Shown: piece by piece, positions 44,004-54,307 of the stretch
How positions within the stretch are numbered: position 1 is the first letter of the stretch
Layout of the letters: every line of letters starts with the position of its first letter
Assembly: GCA_030247885.1 (NCBI GenBank)
Contig: JAPDRO010000018.1
Location: forward strand, 62,001 to 126,000
Reading direction: 5' to 3'
Origin: Taxawa tesnikishii (nom. ined.)
Lineage: Eukaryota > Ascomycota > Dothideomycetes > Dothideales
Length of the DNA stretch: 64,000 nt
The notes under the pieces: generated by a model
What the model was told of the DNA's origin: nothing
The model's database searches: none
What the model saw: the letters and a program-made list of their open reading frames with translations, nothing else
Made by a program: the position numbers and the translations under genes

Positions 44004-47000
44004 CTAGAACCCCGGACTAGCCATGGCCCCCAGACTGCCGAACCTGGGTCCCAGAGCGGGCATGCTGTTTCCGGGCATCGGGCTTCCGATCTCGCCCACG
44101 TGCGTCGGCGCGCTCGGCGTTGCCGCGTCCGGCTCGAACTTGACCGCGAACACGCCCTCTCCGCCCTGGTGCCGCACGTGCAGCAGACCACCGCCGTTCT
44201 GCGCATCGCCTTCCGTCTCGCAGATGTCCTCAATCTCCTTGAGAGTGGGGGAGCGTCCAGGGCTGCGAGCGAGCGACTGACATCCATCTGGCGCAACAGG
44301 GCGTGGATGTCGTGGTAGTTGTCACTGCTGTTCAGGTTGGTTTTGGTCGCGTTGAGCTGCTTGCACGCGTCGCAGACGGCGCGGCGGATGGCGAGGGGTC
44401 GGTTGGCGTTGGATGGACGAGTGGGCCCGCCTAGAGGTCCGAAGGCGTTTGCTGGAGGCCATCCGGGAGTGTTGAGGCCGCTGCCCCAGCTCTGAGGGCC
44501 GCTGAGACCGGGCGGTCCGAATGTCATGCTGGGAGAGTTCCAGCTGCTGCTCGGGTTGCCAAAGGAGTCCATGCGTGGTTGTCCTGGTGGATACATGGGT
44601 GAGCCAAAGCCGATGGGTCTGGACATTCCTGGAGGGACGACAGTGCTCTGTCGACGAGGTTCCACAGCGCTGAGTGGTTCTGGCTCAGCATCGTCATTGA
44701 GCGCACTGCTGCCGAGGTGCTTGGTAAGAGCGTCGGTATCGGGATCGCCGGACTGCTTTCGCTCCTGGCTGCCTTCATGTGGCTTGACGCTGGAAGGCCG
44801 TTGGATAGGTCTCGGAGGGGTCCAATCGGCTGTGCTGGGAAAGAGGGATTGACAGTCTCCAGGCCTGACTTATCTGAGGCAGAGTGCTGTCTGGAATGAG
44901 AGGGCATCGTATCCCGGATAACGCCAAATCCTGGCGTCACGCCTGGCGGGCCTACAGGAGGCATCTGCTGCGGAAATCCTGGCGGTGCGTCCATCGAGAA
45001 CCCACGTCCATGTGGCAACAAGCCGAGCCCGTTCATGCCAGGTGGTGGCCCACGCATGCCGTTCGAGGGGTGGAATGGACCACCGAACTGTCCACCGATC
45101 GGACCTTGCTGAGGATACATCGGCATCTGTTGGCGCTGGTTCATAGCATGCATCATCGGAGCTGACGGATTGGGAAAACTGGAAAACCCAACAGGCGGAA
45201 AGCCACCACCGAATCCATGATTGTGGTGAGGTGGATGTGGCATGCCAGGCGGAGGAGGGTGAATGTGATTCATGTTGATTGGTGATGTGGGCTGCGGGTG
45301 ATGCACAATCGGAGGTTGCTGGTTCTGCGGTTTCTGCAATATCGTCTTAGGCGTAACGGCTGGTTGCTGCGAACCGGGAGCACCAGCGCCGATTGGAGAT
45401 GTGGTTTTACTGGCCCCGGTAGAAACGTTAGGAGTTTTGGGAGAGGTGCCATGGGAATGCTGTCGTGAGCCCTGTCTTGGCCTGGCAGGAGTCGGTGCCT
45501 TTGGTAGCGCGGGTGTCGCGACTGACACATGTGGAGAGGAAAAACTCGAAGAACTCTGCTTTGGATGCAATCCAGGAGGTACTGCCACCATTCCAGCTTG
45601 TGACGGGCGCTTGACGATTTGAGGAGGTTGAGGAGGTTGTTGCTGCTCCTTTTTTCGCGTTCCATGGCCTCCTTTTCCGCTTTCGCTTTGGCATCCCTTT
45701 GCTTCTTCTCTTTTTCCTCCTGGACTTTCTTCTCTCTAGCTTCTTTCTCCCGTACCTGCTTTTCCTCGAGTTCTTTTTCCGTGCTTCTTCTCGCTGGCGC
45801 TTCTCCTGAGCTTTCTGCTCACGGGCTTTCCGCTCGGCCTCCTGTTGACGCTCCTTTTCCTCGTTCTGCCTCTTCAGCCGCTCAGCTTCCTTGCGCTGCC
45901 TCTCTTCCTCCTGCGCTTTTCGCTCGGCTTCCTTCTTCTTGCGCTGTTCCTCCTTCTTGCGCCGTTGCTCTTCCAACTTCTTCTCCTCGGCGGCTTTGGC
46001 AGCAGCTTCCTCGGCGGCCTTTTCTGCCTCACGCTTGGCCTTCTCCTCCGCTTTGGCTTGCTTCTGAGCGAGCTTCTTGCTCTTTTTCTTCTCGGCATCC
46101 CTAGCCTTCTTCGCTTCACGCTGCGCATCCAGCCTAGACTCATCTTCGAGCTCCTCCAATAGCTTCTGCTGTCTCTCTGCGGCGACCTTCTCTCGATATG
46201 CCGTCAAAACCCGCTGTTCAAACATCCGTGCAGCGAATATCTGAAACATTCTCCGTCCCTCCCGCATCCTATCATCCTCTGTCAAGCCACTCTGCGAATG
46301 GTTAGCCTGCGACACAGTACCTGAAGGCATGTGATCAGAGGGTACCATCTCATCCTCTTCTTCCTCGTCGTCGTACTCATCCTGTGAATCGTACTCTTCC
46401 TCATCCTCGTCATACTCGTCGTCCTCCAGCTCGTGACCACCATTAGCGTAACCGTGCGACGGTTGTGACGCAGCATATTCTGCTTCTTGTTCTCGCCGCA
46501 TTCTGCGTTCCGCTAGTTGTTCCATCATCTCGATGAATTTTTTGCCGTCGTTTTTGAGCAGATCATCCGCGACGGTTAGTATGCCGCCTGAATCACTGTT
46601 CAGCCTTCCGAACCAGTATGCCACCGTCTCTTGTAGGCAAGACCTACCTTTCACAGTGAGACTGTTGCCGAAGTTGAAGAAATCCACCCCCATGTTGACA
46701 GGTATCTCCTCGTCGGGCTCCTCCTCATCGCTGTACAGCTCATCATCGTCTTCATCATCGTCCTCTTCATCGCTGTACTCGTCCTCCTCGTCGCTGAATT
46801 CTGCCTCACCCTCGTCCAGAATCTCATGAACCCTACTCGTACGATGCTGCGGATTACCCGTACTGAGTGGTAACGGAACCGCAGAATTCGGCCGCATGTG
46901 GTTGGTGGGCTGGGGGAAGCCTCGGGGTGGCGGTATGATAGAATCTCCAGGCTCTCCGGGATGTTGGTGGTTGGCGTACTGCTCCAGCTCCTCATAGTAA

Positions 47001-47776
47001 GCGTCATACAGCACCTCCAGCTCTTCCTCAATAGCCGTGCGCTTGCGACCACACACGGTGCAACTACATGCATGCTTTTGCTGTTCCTTCATCTTACGGA
47101 GAACGGCTTCCTTCTCGATCTTCAGCAGAGATTTGCGCTCTTCTTCACTGAGCTGAAGCCAGAATTCCTTGATCCGTTCTCTCTCTTCCTGGGTAGAGGT
47201 ATTCCAGATACGGTCCTGCTTTGCGCTTCGCTGCACTGACCGCAAGGCAGCGGCTGACATAGGTGGGGGTGGAGGTGAACGGACAGCGGAGAAGTCGTCC
47301 AAGCCGTGACCGTTATACGACTGACTCCGACCCTGTGTGCTCCTTCTCTTTTTCTTGTTCTTTCGCCTGGATGTGGAAGGTTCGGGTGCGCCAGCATAGG
47401 CTCCATTCGGACTGGCGTAGTCGTTCCGGTATGCGTCTTCCTCGTCCTCGCTGTAATACTCGTCCAATCTCTCCTGCGGATCAAAGTTGTTTGGGTCGTC
47501 ATAGTCTGGATCGTCGTATTCCGCCTGCGCGTCTGAGGGTTGGTGGTATGAGATGGTGCTCTCGCCCTGGGGTACCTGTCCGTTTCGCGCACTTATTTCG
47601 GCCGTTTGGTTCGGTTCCACCAGACCCTGCTCAGCTTGCCGGGCAGCCAGCTTTGCACGCCTCTTCTGCTTCTTGCGGTTGCCTCCTACGACTCCCCGCG
47701 TGTTCGGTGCTATGACACCTCCGTTGGAGGACGTGGTCGGCGGAAGATGGGGCGTGGACTTGACAATTTGCGCCAT
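44004..47776 (-). CDS. NST1: Nst1, stress-response protein
   Basis: Exons (minus) 46648-47776 and 44004-46587 (60-nt in-frame intron) give 1238 aa only after adding four single bases: T5 45774-45778, T6 45650-45655, G4 44817-44820 and G5 44247-44251. Landmarks in order: [18 protein letters not shown]; an acidic region with [40 protein letters not shown]; the zinc-like [40 protein letters not shown] across the intron; a very long Lys/Glu/Arg coiled coil (about 45660-46160); a Pro-rich region; [29 protein letters not shown]; and a C-terminal block with [20 protein letters not shown]. Nst1 is a fungal-specific protein first tied to salt tolerance in yeast and more recently to P-bodies. The ORF start at 47785 is TTG; ATG 47776 is used. 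Four breaks in one gene with both flanks conserved each time argue strongly against real decay. Confidence 0.9.
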
Positions 47777-48737
47777 GACGGTCAAAAACTTTCAGTGCGC
47801 AGTCAGTATGACGAAGGATGGTAGTTGTTGTGAGGGTTGCCGAGCACGTTGGGTGAGCAAGGTCAGAGGTGAGGATTTGGTTGGTGGCAGGTGCAATCAG
47901 CCCCTCCAAAAAGCGTGCCGTGCCTTCCCTTTGGGTTTCGTAACGACGTGGTTTTCGTTGAGGCAACACGTCCAGCCGTCGCAAAGAAAGAAAGGCGGTT
48001 TGCTGTCGCCGATTGGAGGTCTGGACTGTGAAGTTACTGCCCTTCACACGATTGGAGGTACGCGGTACGTAGTGGTAGGACACACGGCAACCTCCGGCTT
48101 CGGCAAACCAAGTCCGTGTGTGGAGGAGTGTTGGAGTCTGGGATACTCGCGCATCTCGCGGGCAATGGGAACTCGCGTCTTGCATCTTCAACAAACAACC
48201 CACAGGTCATTGTGTACAACAACATCACATCGTGATCAACTCTTTGACCGTGACACCCCACACGAGACCCAGACGCTACTGGAAGCCTCTTAATCAGTCA
48301 AATCCTCCTGCGCCGCCGCAGAAGGCGAGTAGGCTCACGGCCTGAAACGTACTATCTCAACCGCTGGCTGTATCAGACCAAGAGGAGGCTTTGAGCATTC
48401 CTTACGCCGCCTTCTTCCTCCAACAACCACTCGGCCTCTTCTTTCTTCACACTTGAGCACTGGACACAACAACTCATCGTCGAAAAACTCCGCTCGATTG
48501 CACATCCGACATACCTCAACATATTTTCCGCTACGCACGTCACCAATAGCACGATCCATACGCCAACGTTACGCTTCATACGCGGCACGACCACACAAGC
48601 AAAGAGCTAGCATTGAAATACTGAAGCATTGGAGGGCTGTAGTCGTGCTGCAGGCTGAGTCCAGTCAAACACTAGCTTGATCTTCCCAACCGCTTCTTTG
48701 TCCGACCTCTAGTCGTGGTGCGACTACCACACGCAGA
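47777..48737. promoter_or_regulatory. Divergent promoter region NST1 / RHO2
   Basis: 961 bp between divergent starts. No third gene is visible. I recognise no specific factor site. Confidence 0.5.
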
Positions 48738-49717
48738 ATGGCACCTGAAGATAACAGTGTGATGCGGAGGTGAGTGTGTGCGATCTTTTATATTCCCAAT
48801 CTTTCAATCAATTCTCCGCTTACTGCGCCGTGGATCTGCAAGGGTGCTGTTCACGCAGATTACTGTGAATAACCACCTCGTTCCTTTCTTTCTGCATCTC
48901 ATACCTTCAGACTGTCGTGCGACAACACAGATTTCATTTGACATCACAGTATCCGCGCGTTTTGTTCTAGCTTTGGCCAAAGCCCGCCAATCCCCCACAC
49001 TTCTCTGCACATCATACCACATTCGTCACGAGGAACACAGGTCCAGCTTCCGCACATGGCTTCCCCCTGCAGATCTTGACTATGTTTTCTATGCCTTACT
49101 AACTCATACTGTTCTAATCATTGAGACCGCGAAGCTGACATTACTTTCCAGGAAGCTTGTCATTATCGGCGATGGTGCATGCGGCAAGACAAGTTTGCTC
49201 AGCGTATTCACACTGGGCTATTTCCCACACGATATGTGCCCACGGTTTTCGAGAATTATGTGACAGACTGCCGCGTGGATGGCAAGTCTGTCCAACTCGC
49301 TCTCTGGGATACCGCCGGCCAAGAAGACTACGAACGTTTACGACCGCTAGCATATTCTCAAGCACACGTTATCTTGATCGGCTTCTCCGTCGACTCGGCA
49401 GACTCGCTGGAAAACGTAAAGCACAAGTGGGCGGAAGAGGCCCAGGAGCGGTGTCCTGGAGTGCCTATCATCCTCGTCGGACTCAAAAGGATCTCCGGGA
49501 CGATCCCCTGGCGCAAGAGGAGATGCGGAAACGGAGCCAAAGATTTACGGCTCGGAAAGCCGGCGAGGACATGAGAGAGGAGATCGGAGCGCGGAAGTAC
49601 CTCGAATGCAGCAGCTTGACAGGTGACGGCGTGGATGACGTGTTCGAGGCTGCCACGAGAGCAGCGCTCCTGGCCGTCGACAAGCGGGATCCTGCCGGAT
49701 GCTGCGTCATTTTGTGA
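48738..49717 (+). CDS. RHO2: Rho-family GTPase, Rho2 type
   Basis: Exons 48738-48769 and 49152-49717 with a long 382-nt first intron give 199 aa after adding two bases (C3 at 49224-49226 and A4 at 49485-49488). [11 protein letters not shown] joins [20 protein letters not shown] (P-loop). Switch I is [20 protein letters not shown] and switch [22 protein letters not shown]. The guanine-specificity motif becomes [13 protein letters not shown] once the second base is added. [20 protein letters not shown] and a C-terminal CCVIL, a CaaX box ending in Leu and so probably geranylgeranylated, follow. The C-terminal block resembles fission yeast Rho2 more than Rho1, Rho3, Rho4 or Cdc42. Rho2 signals at the plasma membrane to cell-wall synthesis and the cell-integrity MAPK route. 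Both breaks fall in catalytic motifs of a conserved gene and are therefore probably errors. Confidence 0.92.
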
Positions 49718-51259
49718 GAGCGTTCAAGCGCGCTGTGGAAAGCGTTGGCTGCGTTTGGTGCGGTGCCAGAGCAGAGCGAAGCGGGCAGGTCCACTGCCAA
49801 GAGTTTATGTGCATCTGGAACGGCGTACACGGCGAGAACACGGCGCCTACGGGACGAACGCCGTCATTTTCTGGGAGGCGTTGAAAAGCTGAGCCGAGCC
49901 TCTTGAAAGGCTTGATGCACGTGGGAGATTGGTGAGAGCAGTAATGGGAGGACGATATACCCTCTGTCACACTCATTTGACGATTTTCTGTTCCGAAGAT
50001 TCTCTCTTTCTTTCTTTTTTTCCTTCTAGTTATATACCAGAGTTTTATGAGAACAAAGCGCGCTCTTCTGGCCGCCATCGCTGTATCATGTTGTTTTGCA
50101 AGGCCTCGTCGAGGCGCTCAACTTGGGAAGGCGCAACCGGGTGCTCAGCCTCGCACTCGGCCCCCACCACTTCATCACTCTTCTCGGAACCAATACTGTT
50201 GTTGAAAAACAATACCTTTTCCCCTTCTAGAAGCTTGCTCCGAAACTGGCGACTACGGACGTACCGGTGTGGCATATCTTCCTAAATGCTCTGATGTTTA
50301 TGGTGTGCGTGAACAGGGTCAAAAGAGACGCTGTCGCGTGGTGTAACCCAAACAAAGAATAGAGGAGCAACGTCCGTAGCACTTGAGTATTCCGCTCGAG
50401 GGCCTCCCAGTTGAATGACGTACTGCTCAGCTCAAGACGAAAGCGAAAACCCCTCGAGTTCTGCGTGGAAACGGTTTCGTCCGGATGGCTTGTAGGGTGC
50501 AAATAATACCGATCTGATGAGCATTCGCGCTCCAAACCAATAGCCGCCAACGTGCTGTAGGAAGGCATAGGGTCTCTCGACAAGGCGCTCCGATCACACA
50601 CATGTTCTCAAGGATTCGTATCCATTCGTCCGACTTCACCGATCTAGAGGCGGAGCCAGGCTGCATTGGATGTTTGTCCCGACCCTCAGCCGTCCCTCCT
50701 ATATCACCATGCCAAGCATCGTGTGGAGAAGATCTGAGTCTACGCCTAATCGGGCAACACGCTAACCTCCTGTCGTATTCAGGATCCTTCAATGCGATTC
50801 CACAGACTGGGCACACTCTTGCTATTTGAAACGAGACGCTTGCGTCAGTAGGATAGAGAGGCTCCATCTCTCTCGTCACGGACATTCCGGCCCAGGTGGA
50901 GATTTTGCATTAGTCCCGATCGGGTAATACGCTAACCTCCTGTCGTTCCCTGCGCGCCTCATGCGACTACATTTCACATCGGGAGGATACCTTTGCCGCC
51001 TCCGACACGAATTGCTGCAGAATGCATCATCAAAAGATAGTCTTGCCATCGGCTCCAACGGCGATATGTCTATTTAGAACTAATCTCCGTCACGACCTCT
51101 GCAATACCCCTCGCCGTACGCAGGTATTTAAGGGGAGTGTGTAGTCGCTTTTCTGTTGGGTTATCATCGCATACTCAACACTGTTCCTAGCAGTCAGTTC
51201 CAGACTTCACTACATACCAACTCAATCAAGAGCTCCCTTCCTTCTCTACTGCATTCGTC
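49718..51259. other. 1.5-kb stretch with a diverged repeat, no firm gene
   Basis: An ATG-started minus-strand frame of 152 aa (50427-50885) carries CPVCG and YDRRLACCPIRRR; another frame (to 51049) carries NDRRLAYYPIG, because both overlap copies of the same DNA repeat. I do not recognise the protein and treat it as doubtful. A direct promoter for the NmrA-like gene lies at the right end (about 51100-51250). Confidence 0.4.
50749..50946. repeat. Diverged direct repeat, 170 bp apart
   Basis: A 28-bp sequence containing ACGCTAACCTCCTGTCGT occurs at 50749-50776 and 50919-50946 with only a few mismatches (overall start ATCGGGCAACA versus ATCGGGTAATA). Weaker similarity continues for about 30 bp to the right of both copies. 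Confidence 0.8.
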
Positions 51260-52311
51260 ATGGCATCTCAGAACCGCATTCAGAACGTTGCTGTTGTCGG
51301 AGTACGTTCCAAAGACGTCTTCACGTAGTACCTGTTCGCTGACCAAGCTCGCACCAGGCAGGTGGAAACGTCGGCAAGTACATCGCCGATGCTCTTGTCG
51401 CAACCGGCAAGCACAAAATCACAGCCATCACCCGTGTCGACAGTACGAGCAAGCTTCCTCCGGGTCTTGAAGTCAAGCATGTGGACTACAACGACGAGTC
51501 CTCCCTAGTTGAAGCACTCCGCGGCCAAGATGCTTTAGTCATCACACTGGGTGCGCATGGACTCTCGCAGGAAGTCAAGCTCGTGCAAGCAGCGGCAACA
51601 GCCGGCGTGCCCTGGATCCTGCCCAACGAGTGGGGCTTCGACACCGGCAACAAACAACTGTCCAGGGATGTCATGCTCGCCGGACCGAAGGAAAAGACAC
51701 GCGACCTCATCGTCCGTCTAGGCAAGAGCTCTTACATCGCTGTCTGTACTGGATTCTGGTACGAGTGGAGTCTTGCTATCGACGCCGCGTACGGCTTCGA
51801 CTTCGCCAATCGCTCTGTGACTTTCTTTGACGATGGAGAGCAGAAGATCAACACCTCCACATGGCCGCAGGTTGGTCGCGCCGTCGCCAGTTTGCTGAGT
51901 CTCAAGGTCGAACCAGAAGGGGATAACGACGACGAGCCTTCTCTCGCCAAGTACAGGAACAAGCACGTTTACGTCTCATCCTTCACCGTGAATCAGAAGG
52001 ACATCTTGGAATCGGCCATGCGAGTGACGAAGACGAGCGAGAAAGACTGGACTGTCACGCGCGAACCATCCCACGAGCGCTACCGTGGCGGTGTTGAACA
52101 CATGCAGAAGAACGGGTATGGAGTGGGCTTCGTGAAGTTGTTGTACACCAGAGTGTTCTTCCCAGACGGTGCCGGCAACGTCGAGAACACCAAAGGATTG
52201 CTGAACGAGACACTTGGTCTTCCCAAAGAGGATTTGGATGAGTACACCAAGATTGCTATCCAACGTGCTGAACAGCTGGGCGGCAGCTCGGCGTACCTCA
52301 AGCACGACTAG
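51260..52311 (+). CDS. NmrA-like / isoflavone-reductase-like NAD(P)-binding protein
   Basis: Exons 51260-51301 and 51358-52311 (56-nt intron, GTACGT...CACCAG) give 331 aa. The N-terminal Rossmann motif NVAVVGAGGNVGKYIADALV is assembled across the splice, with the intron between VVG and AGGNVG. Then HDALVITLGAHG-type beta/alpha units (GQDALVITLGAHGLSQEVKL), PWILPNEWGFDTGNKQL and YIAVCTGFWYEWSLAID follow, typical of the NmrA/PCBER subgroup of atypical short-chain dehydrogenases. Substrate unknown: members range from redox-sensing regulators to reductases of aromatic or secondary metabolites. A promoter with tatttaagg lies about 130 bp upstream. It is tail-to-tail with the Zn2Cys6 gene (106 bp), a pairing that might hint at a joint role but is not evidence. 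No frame defect. Confidence 0.88.
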
Positions 52312-52417
52312 AGGATGTTCATGCTTGTAGTAATGTATTGAGTTAAACTGCTGATTCGCTTCATTCCTCATCAAATGAACAATTCTTGTGTCCATTGCGG
52401 TTGGTGCTGCTGGTCTT

Positions 52418-53809
52418 TCAACACGTGCGTAGATTCGTGGTGAGGTTCCGAAGCAACAATTGCCCTATCTCGAGACTGTCGGAGCCGGTATCTGCTATAG
52501 CAAGTTCTTCCAAAAATGCTTGAATCGACGCATCGTTAGCACAATGGCGATCAAGAAAGGTCCATATCGCTCGACGCGTCAAAGAAGCTCGGGCAGACAT
52601 CCACCACAAGGCAGCCGGCTCGACCATAGAATACCAAATTGCCATCAGCAGCAGAGCACGGGGGTCGCGATTCTTGAGCAAGGCTTCGAACTCCGGTTCC
52701 ATTGTGTTGGCGAAGGCCAGATACCGAAACGACCCTTCGAATTCACTCGTTTCGCCAAACAGCGTTGACAAAAGCCGCACAGCTGAGTGATATGGATTGT
52801 TGGTTGCGTTTGAAGATGAGTTGAGATCGTACAATTTGACAAATGCCGACGCGATGCCTTCGATACCTGGTTGTGGGGAGGCAAGCCTAAGCAACGCTGG
52901 TGTTTGTGGAATTTGTTCAGCTGGAACATGCTGTTCTGGCGATGGTTTCCGAACATGCTCCAGAGCGCTCGTAGTCCCTTTTGCATCTCCAGCCAGTCAA
53001 GGTCCGAAGTTGACGCCGGGCAAAGAGGCCATACATGCTCCGGGTCGTCTGTCTCGACAGCGAACAGCGCTACCCAGCTCATTGTCCCAGCTGTCATCCA
53101 CAACGCGTCTCGATTGCAGGTCTGCAGGTCCTGCGACAGCTCGTAGTTAAAGAGGCGTAGAGCTGTAGCCCAGTGAAAGCACTCGGACGGAGTGCGCCTC
53201 ATGTGACCTTGCAGAATTAAGTGTCGGTCGTGCATGGCAGTGAGGGTCAGCGCAACATGCAGGAGACACGGATACTGGGCAAGGCTGTCAGCAATGAACC
53301 TCGGAATTAGCTGCGACACTCACACTCCCCATTAATCTGAGCGATTCTTTCCGAAATGTTTCCTGCACTATAGGAGGGGTAGATGCAACCAGCGTCCTGT
53401 TCAGAAACCTGGATAAGCGCGCCAGGTTCACCATGTCTAATTGGTATGGGTTGATCTCGACGGCGTTTTTGTTGTATGCCAGACGCAACGCTTCGTTCAT
53501 GCTGTGCATGATGGCCTCGTTGTTCGAGCATTTCTGAGGATACAGCGGTGCGGAGGTTGCCGCTCGTTCGTATGAGCTCTGCAAAGGAGTCGCTTGATGC
53601 GAGTAATTGCACACAAGACCATTCCTTTGGCAACCGTGACAATTCGGCTTCGTCTCATCGCACTGTCGTTGCCGACACTCAGCACGAACTGCGAGGCGAG
53701 ATGGATTCGCATGAATGACGCACCCTCACTCTACGCAGCTTGCAGTTACAGCATCCTGCTCTTGATTTTTGTGTGCTCTTCTGACACGTCCCTGTTGCGA
53801 CGAAGACAT
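52418..53809 (-). CDS. Zn2Cys6 fungal transcription factor
   Basis: Exons (minus) 53724-53809, 53324-53662 and 52418-53274 (introns of 61 and 49 nt) give 427 aa after adding two bases: one in the T5 run at 53766-53770 and one between about 52895 and 52975. Start MSSSQQGRVRRAHKKSRAG. The binuclear zinc cluster GCCNCKLRRVRCDETKPNC plus HGCQRNGLVCNY has exact CX2CX6C spacing, but only when exon 1 is corrected and the first intron (GTGCGT...CGACAG) is removed. The middle homology region has YPCLLHVALTLTAMHDRHLI and DLDWLEMQKGLRALW; the C-terminal part has AFVKLYDLNSSSNATNNPYH and DPRALLLMAIWYSMVEPAAL, the layout of C6 regulators with a fungal-specific domain of the sterol-uptake-control type. It should be a nuclear DNA-binding regulator; targets unknown. 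The second missing base is not in an obvious long homopolymer. Confidence 0.85.
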
Positions 53810-54307
53810 AGTGAAGCGCTGACAATCTCAAGGCGTGTTCTGGCAACTGTCTTAGGGTCTGTTCGAATCGGCTTTGTATTATGAAGGCTCCCTGAAGCGA
53901 ACCTCCTAGGAGATGCCCAGCTCACGATGGTATGGCGCTACAATGAAGCAGGTAGCCAAGTGAACATTGCTGCAAGCAGGCAAGGGTTAAGTTGGAGTGA
54001 TTCGAAGGATCCGTCGTCGTCTCAGCGGCGCTATTGCGCGGGAAGTCCCGCGCCATTTACCGCGGCTGAAGATGATCGACAAGAGTTGCAGCACTGCTTG
54101 TCACATTTCTGACAACTCAAGAGAAAGTTCGAAAACAAAGATACTTGTGAGTAGCTGTACTACACCTGCTACTGCTTCGGCTTGGCCGCTGATGGCGGTT
54201 TATCAAGTATCCATACCCCGCCTCACGTGATAGCGCGTTCGCGGAAAATTTCCAGCTGCATCTTAGAGTAACATTGCTCCTCCATCCATTGGCTGTGGAG
54301 CTGGCGG
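53810..54307. promoter_or_regulatory. Divergent promoter region Zn2Cys6 gene / TRM1
   Basis: 498 bp between divergent starts. A GTTCGAATC stretch at about 53861 recalls a tRNA T-loop, but no tRNA fold surrounds it. Confidence 0.5.

Noticed and set aside
43880-44665. 261-aa minus-strand frame with an Arg-rich end
   Set aside because: Only its first part is NST1. The Arg-rich tail after [10 protein letters not shown] is the wrong frame, caused by the missing base at G5 44247-44251.
53855-53880. GTTCGAATC, T-loop-like
   Set aside because: No A box or cloverleaf around it.
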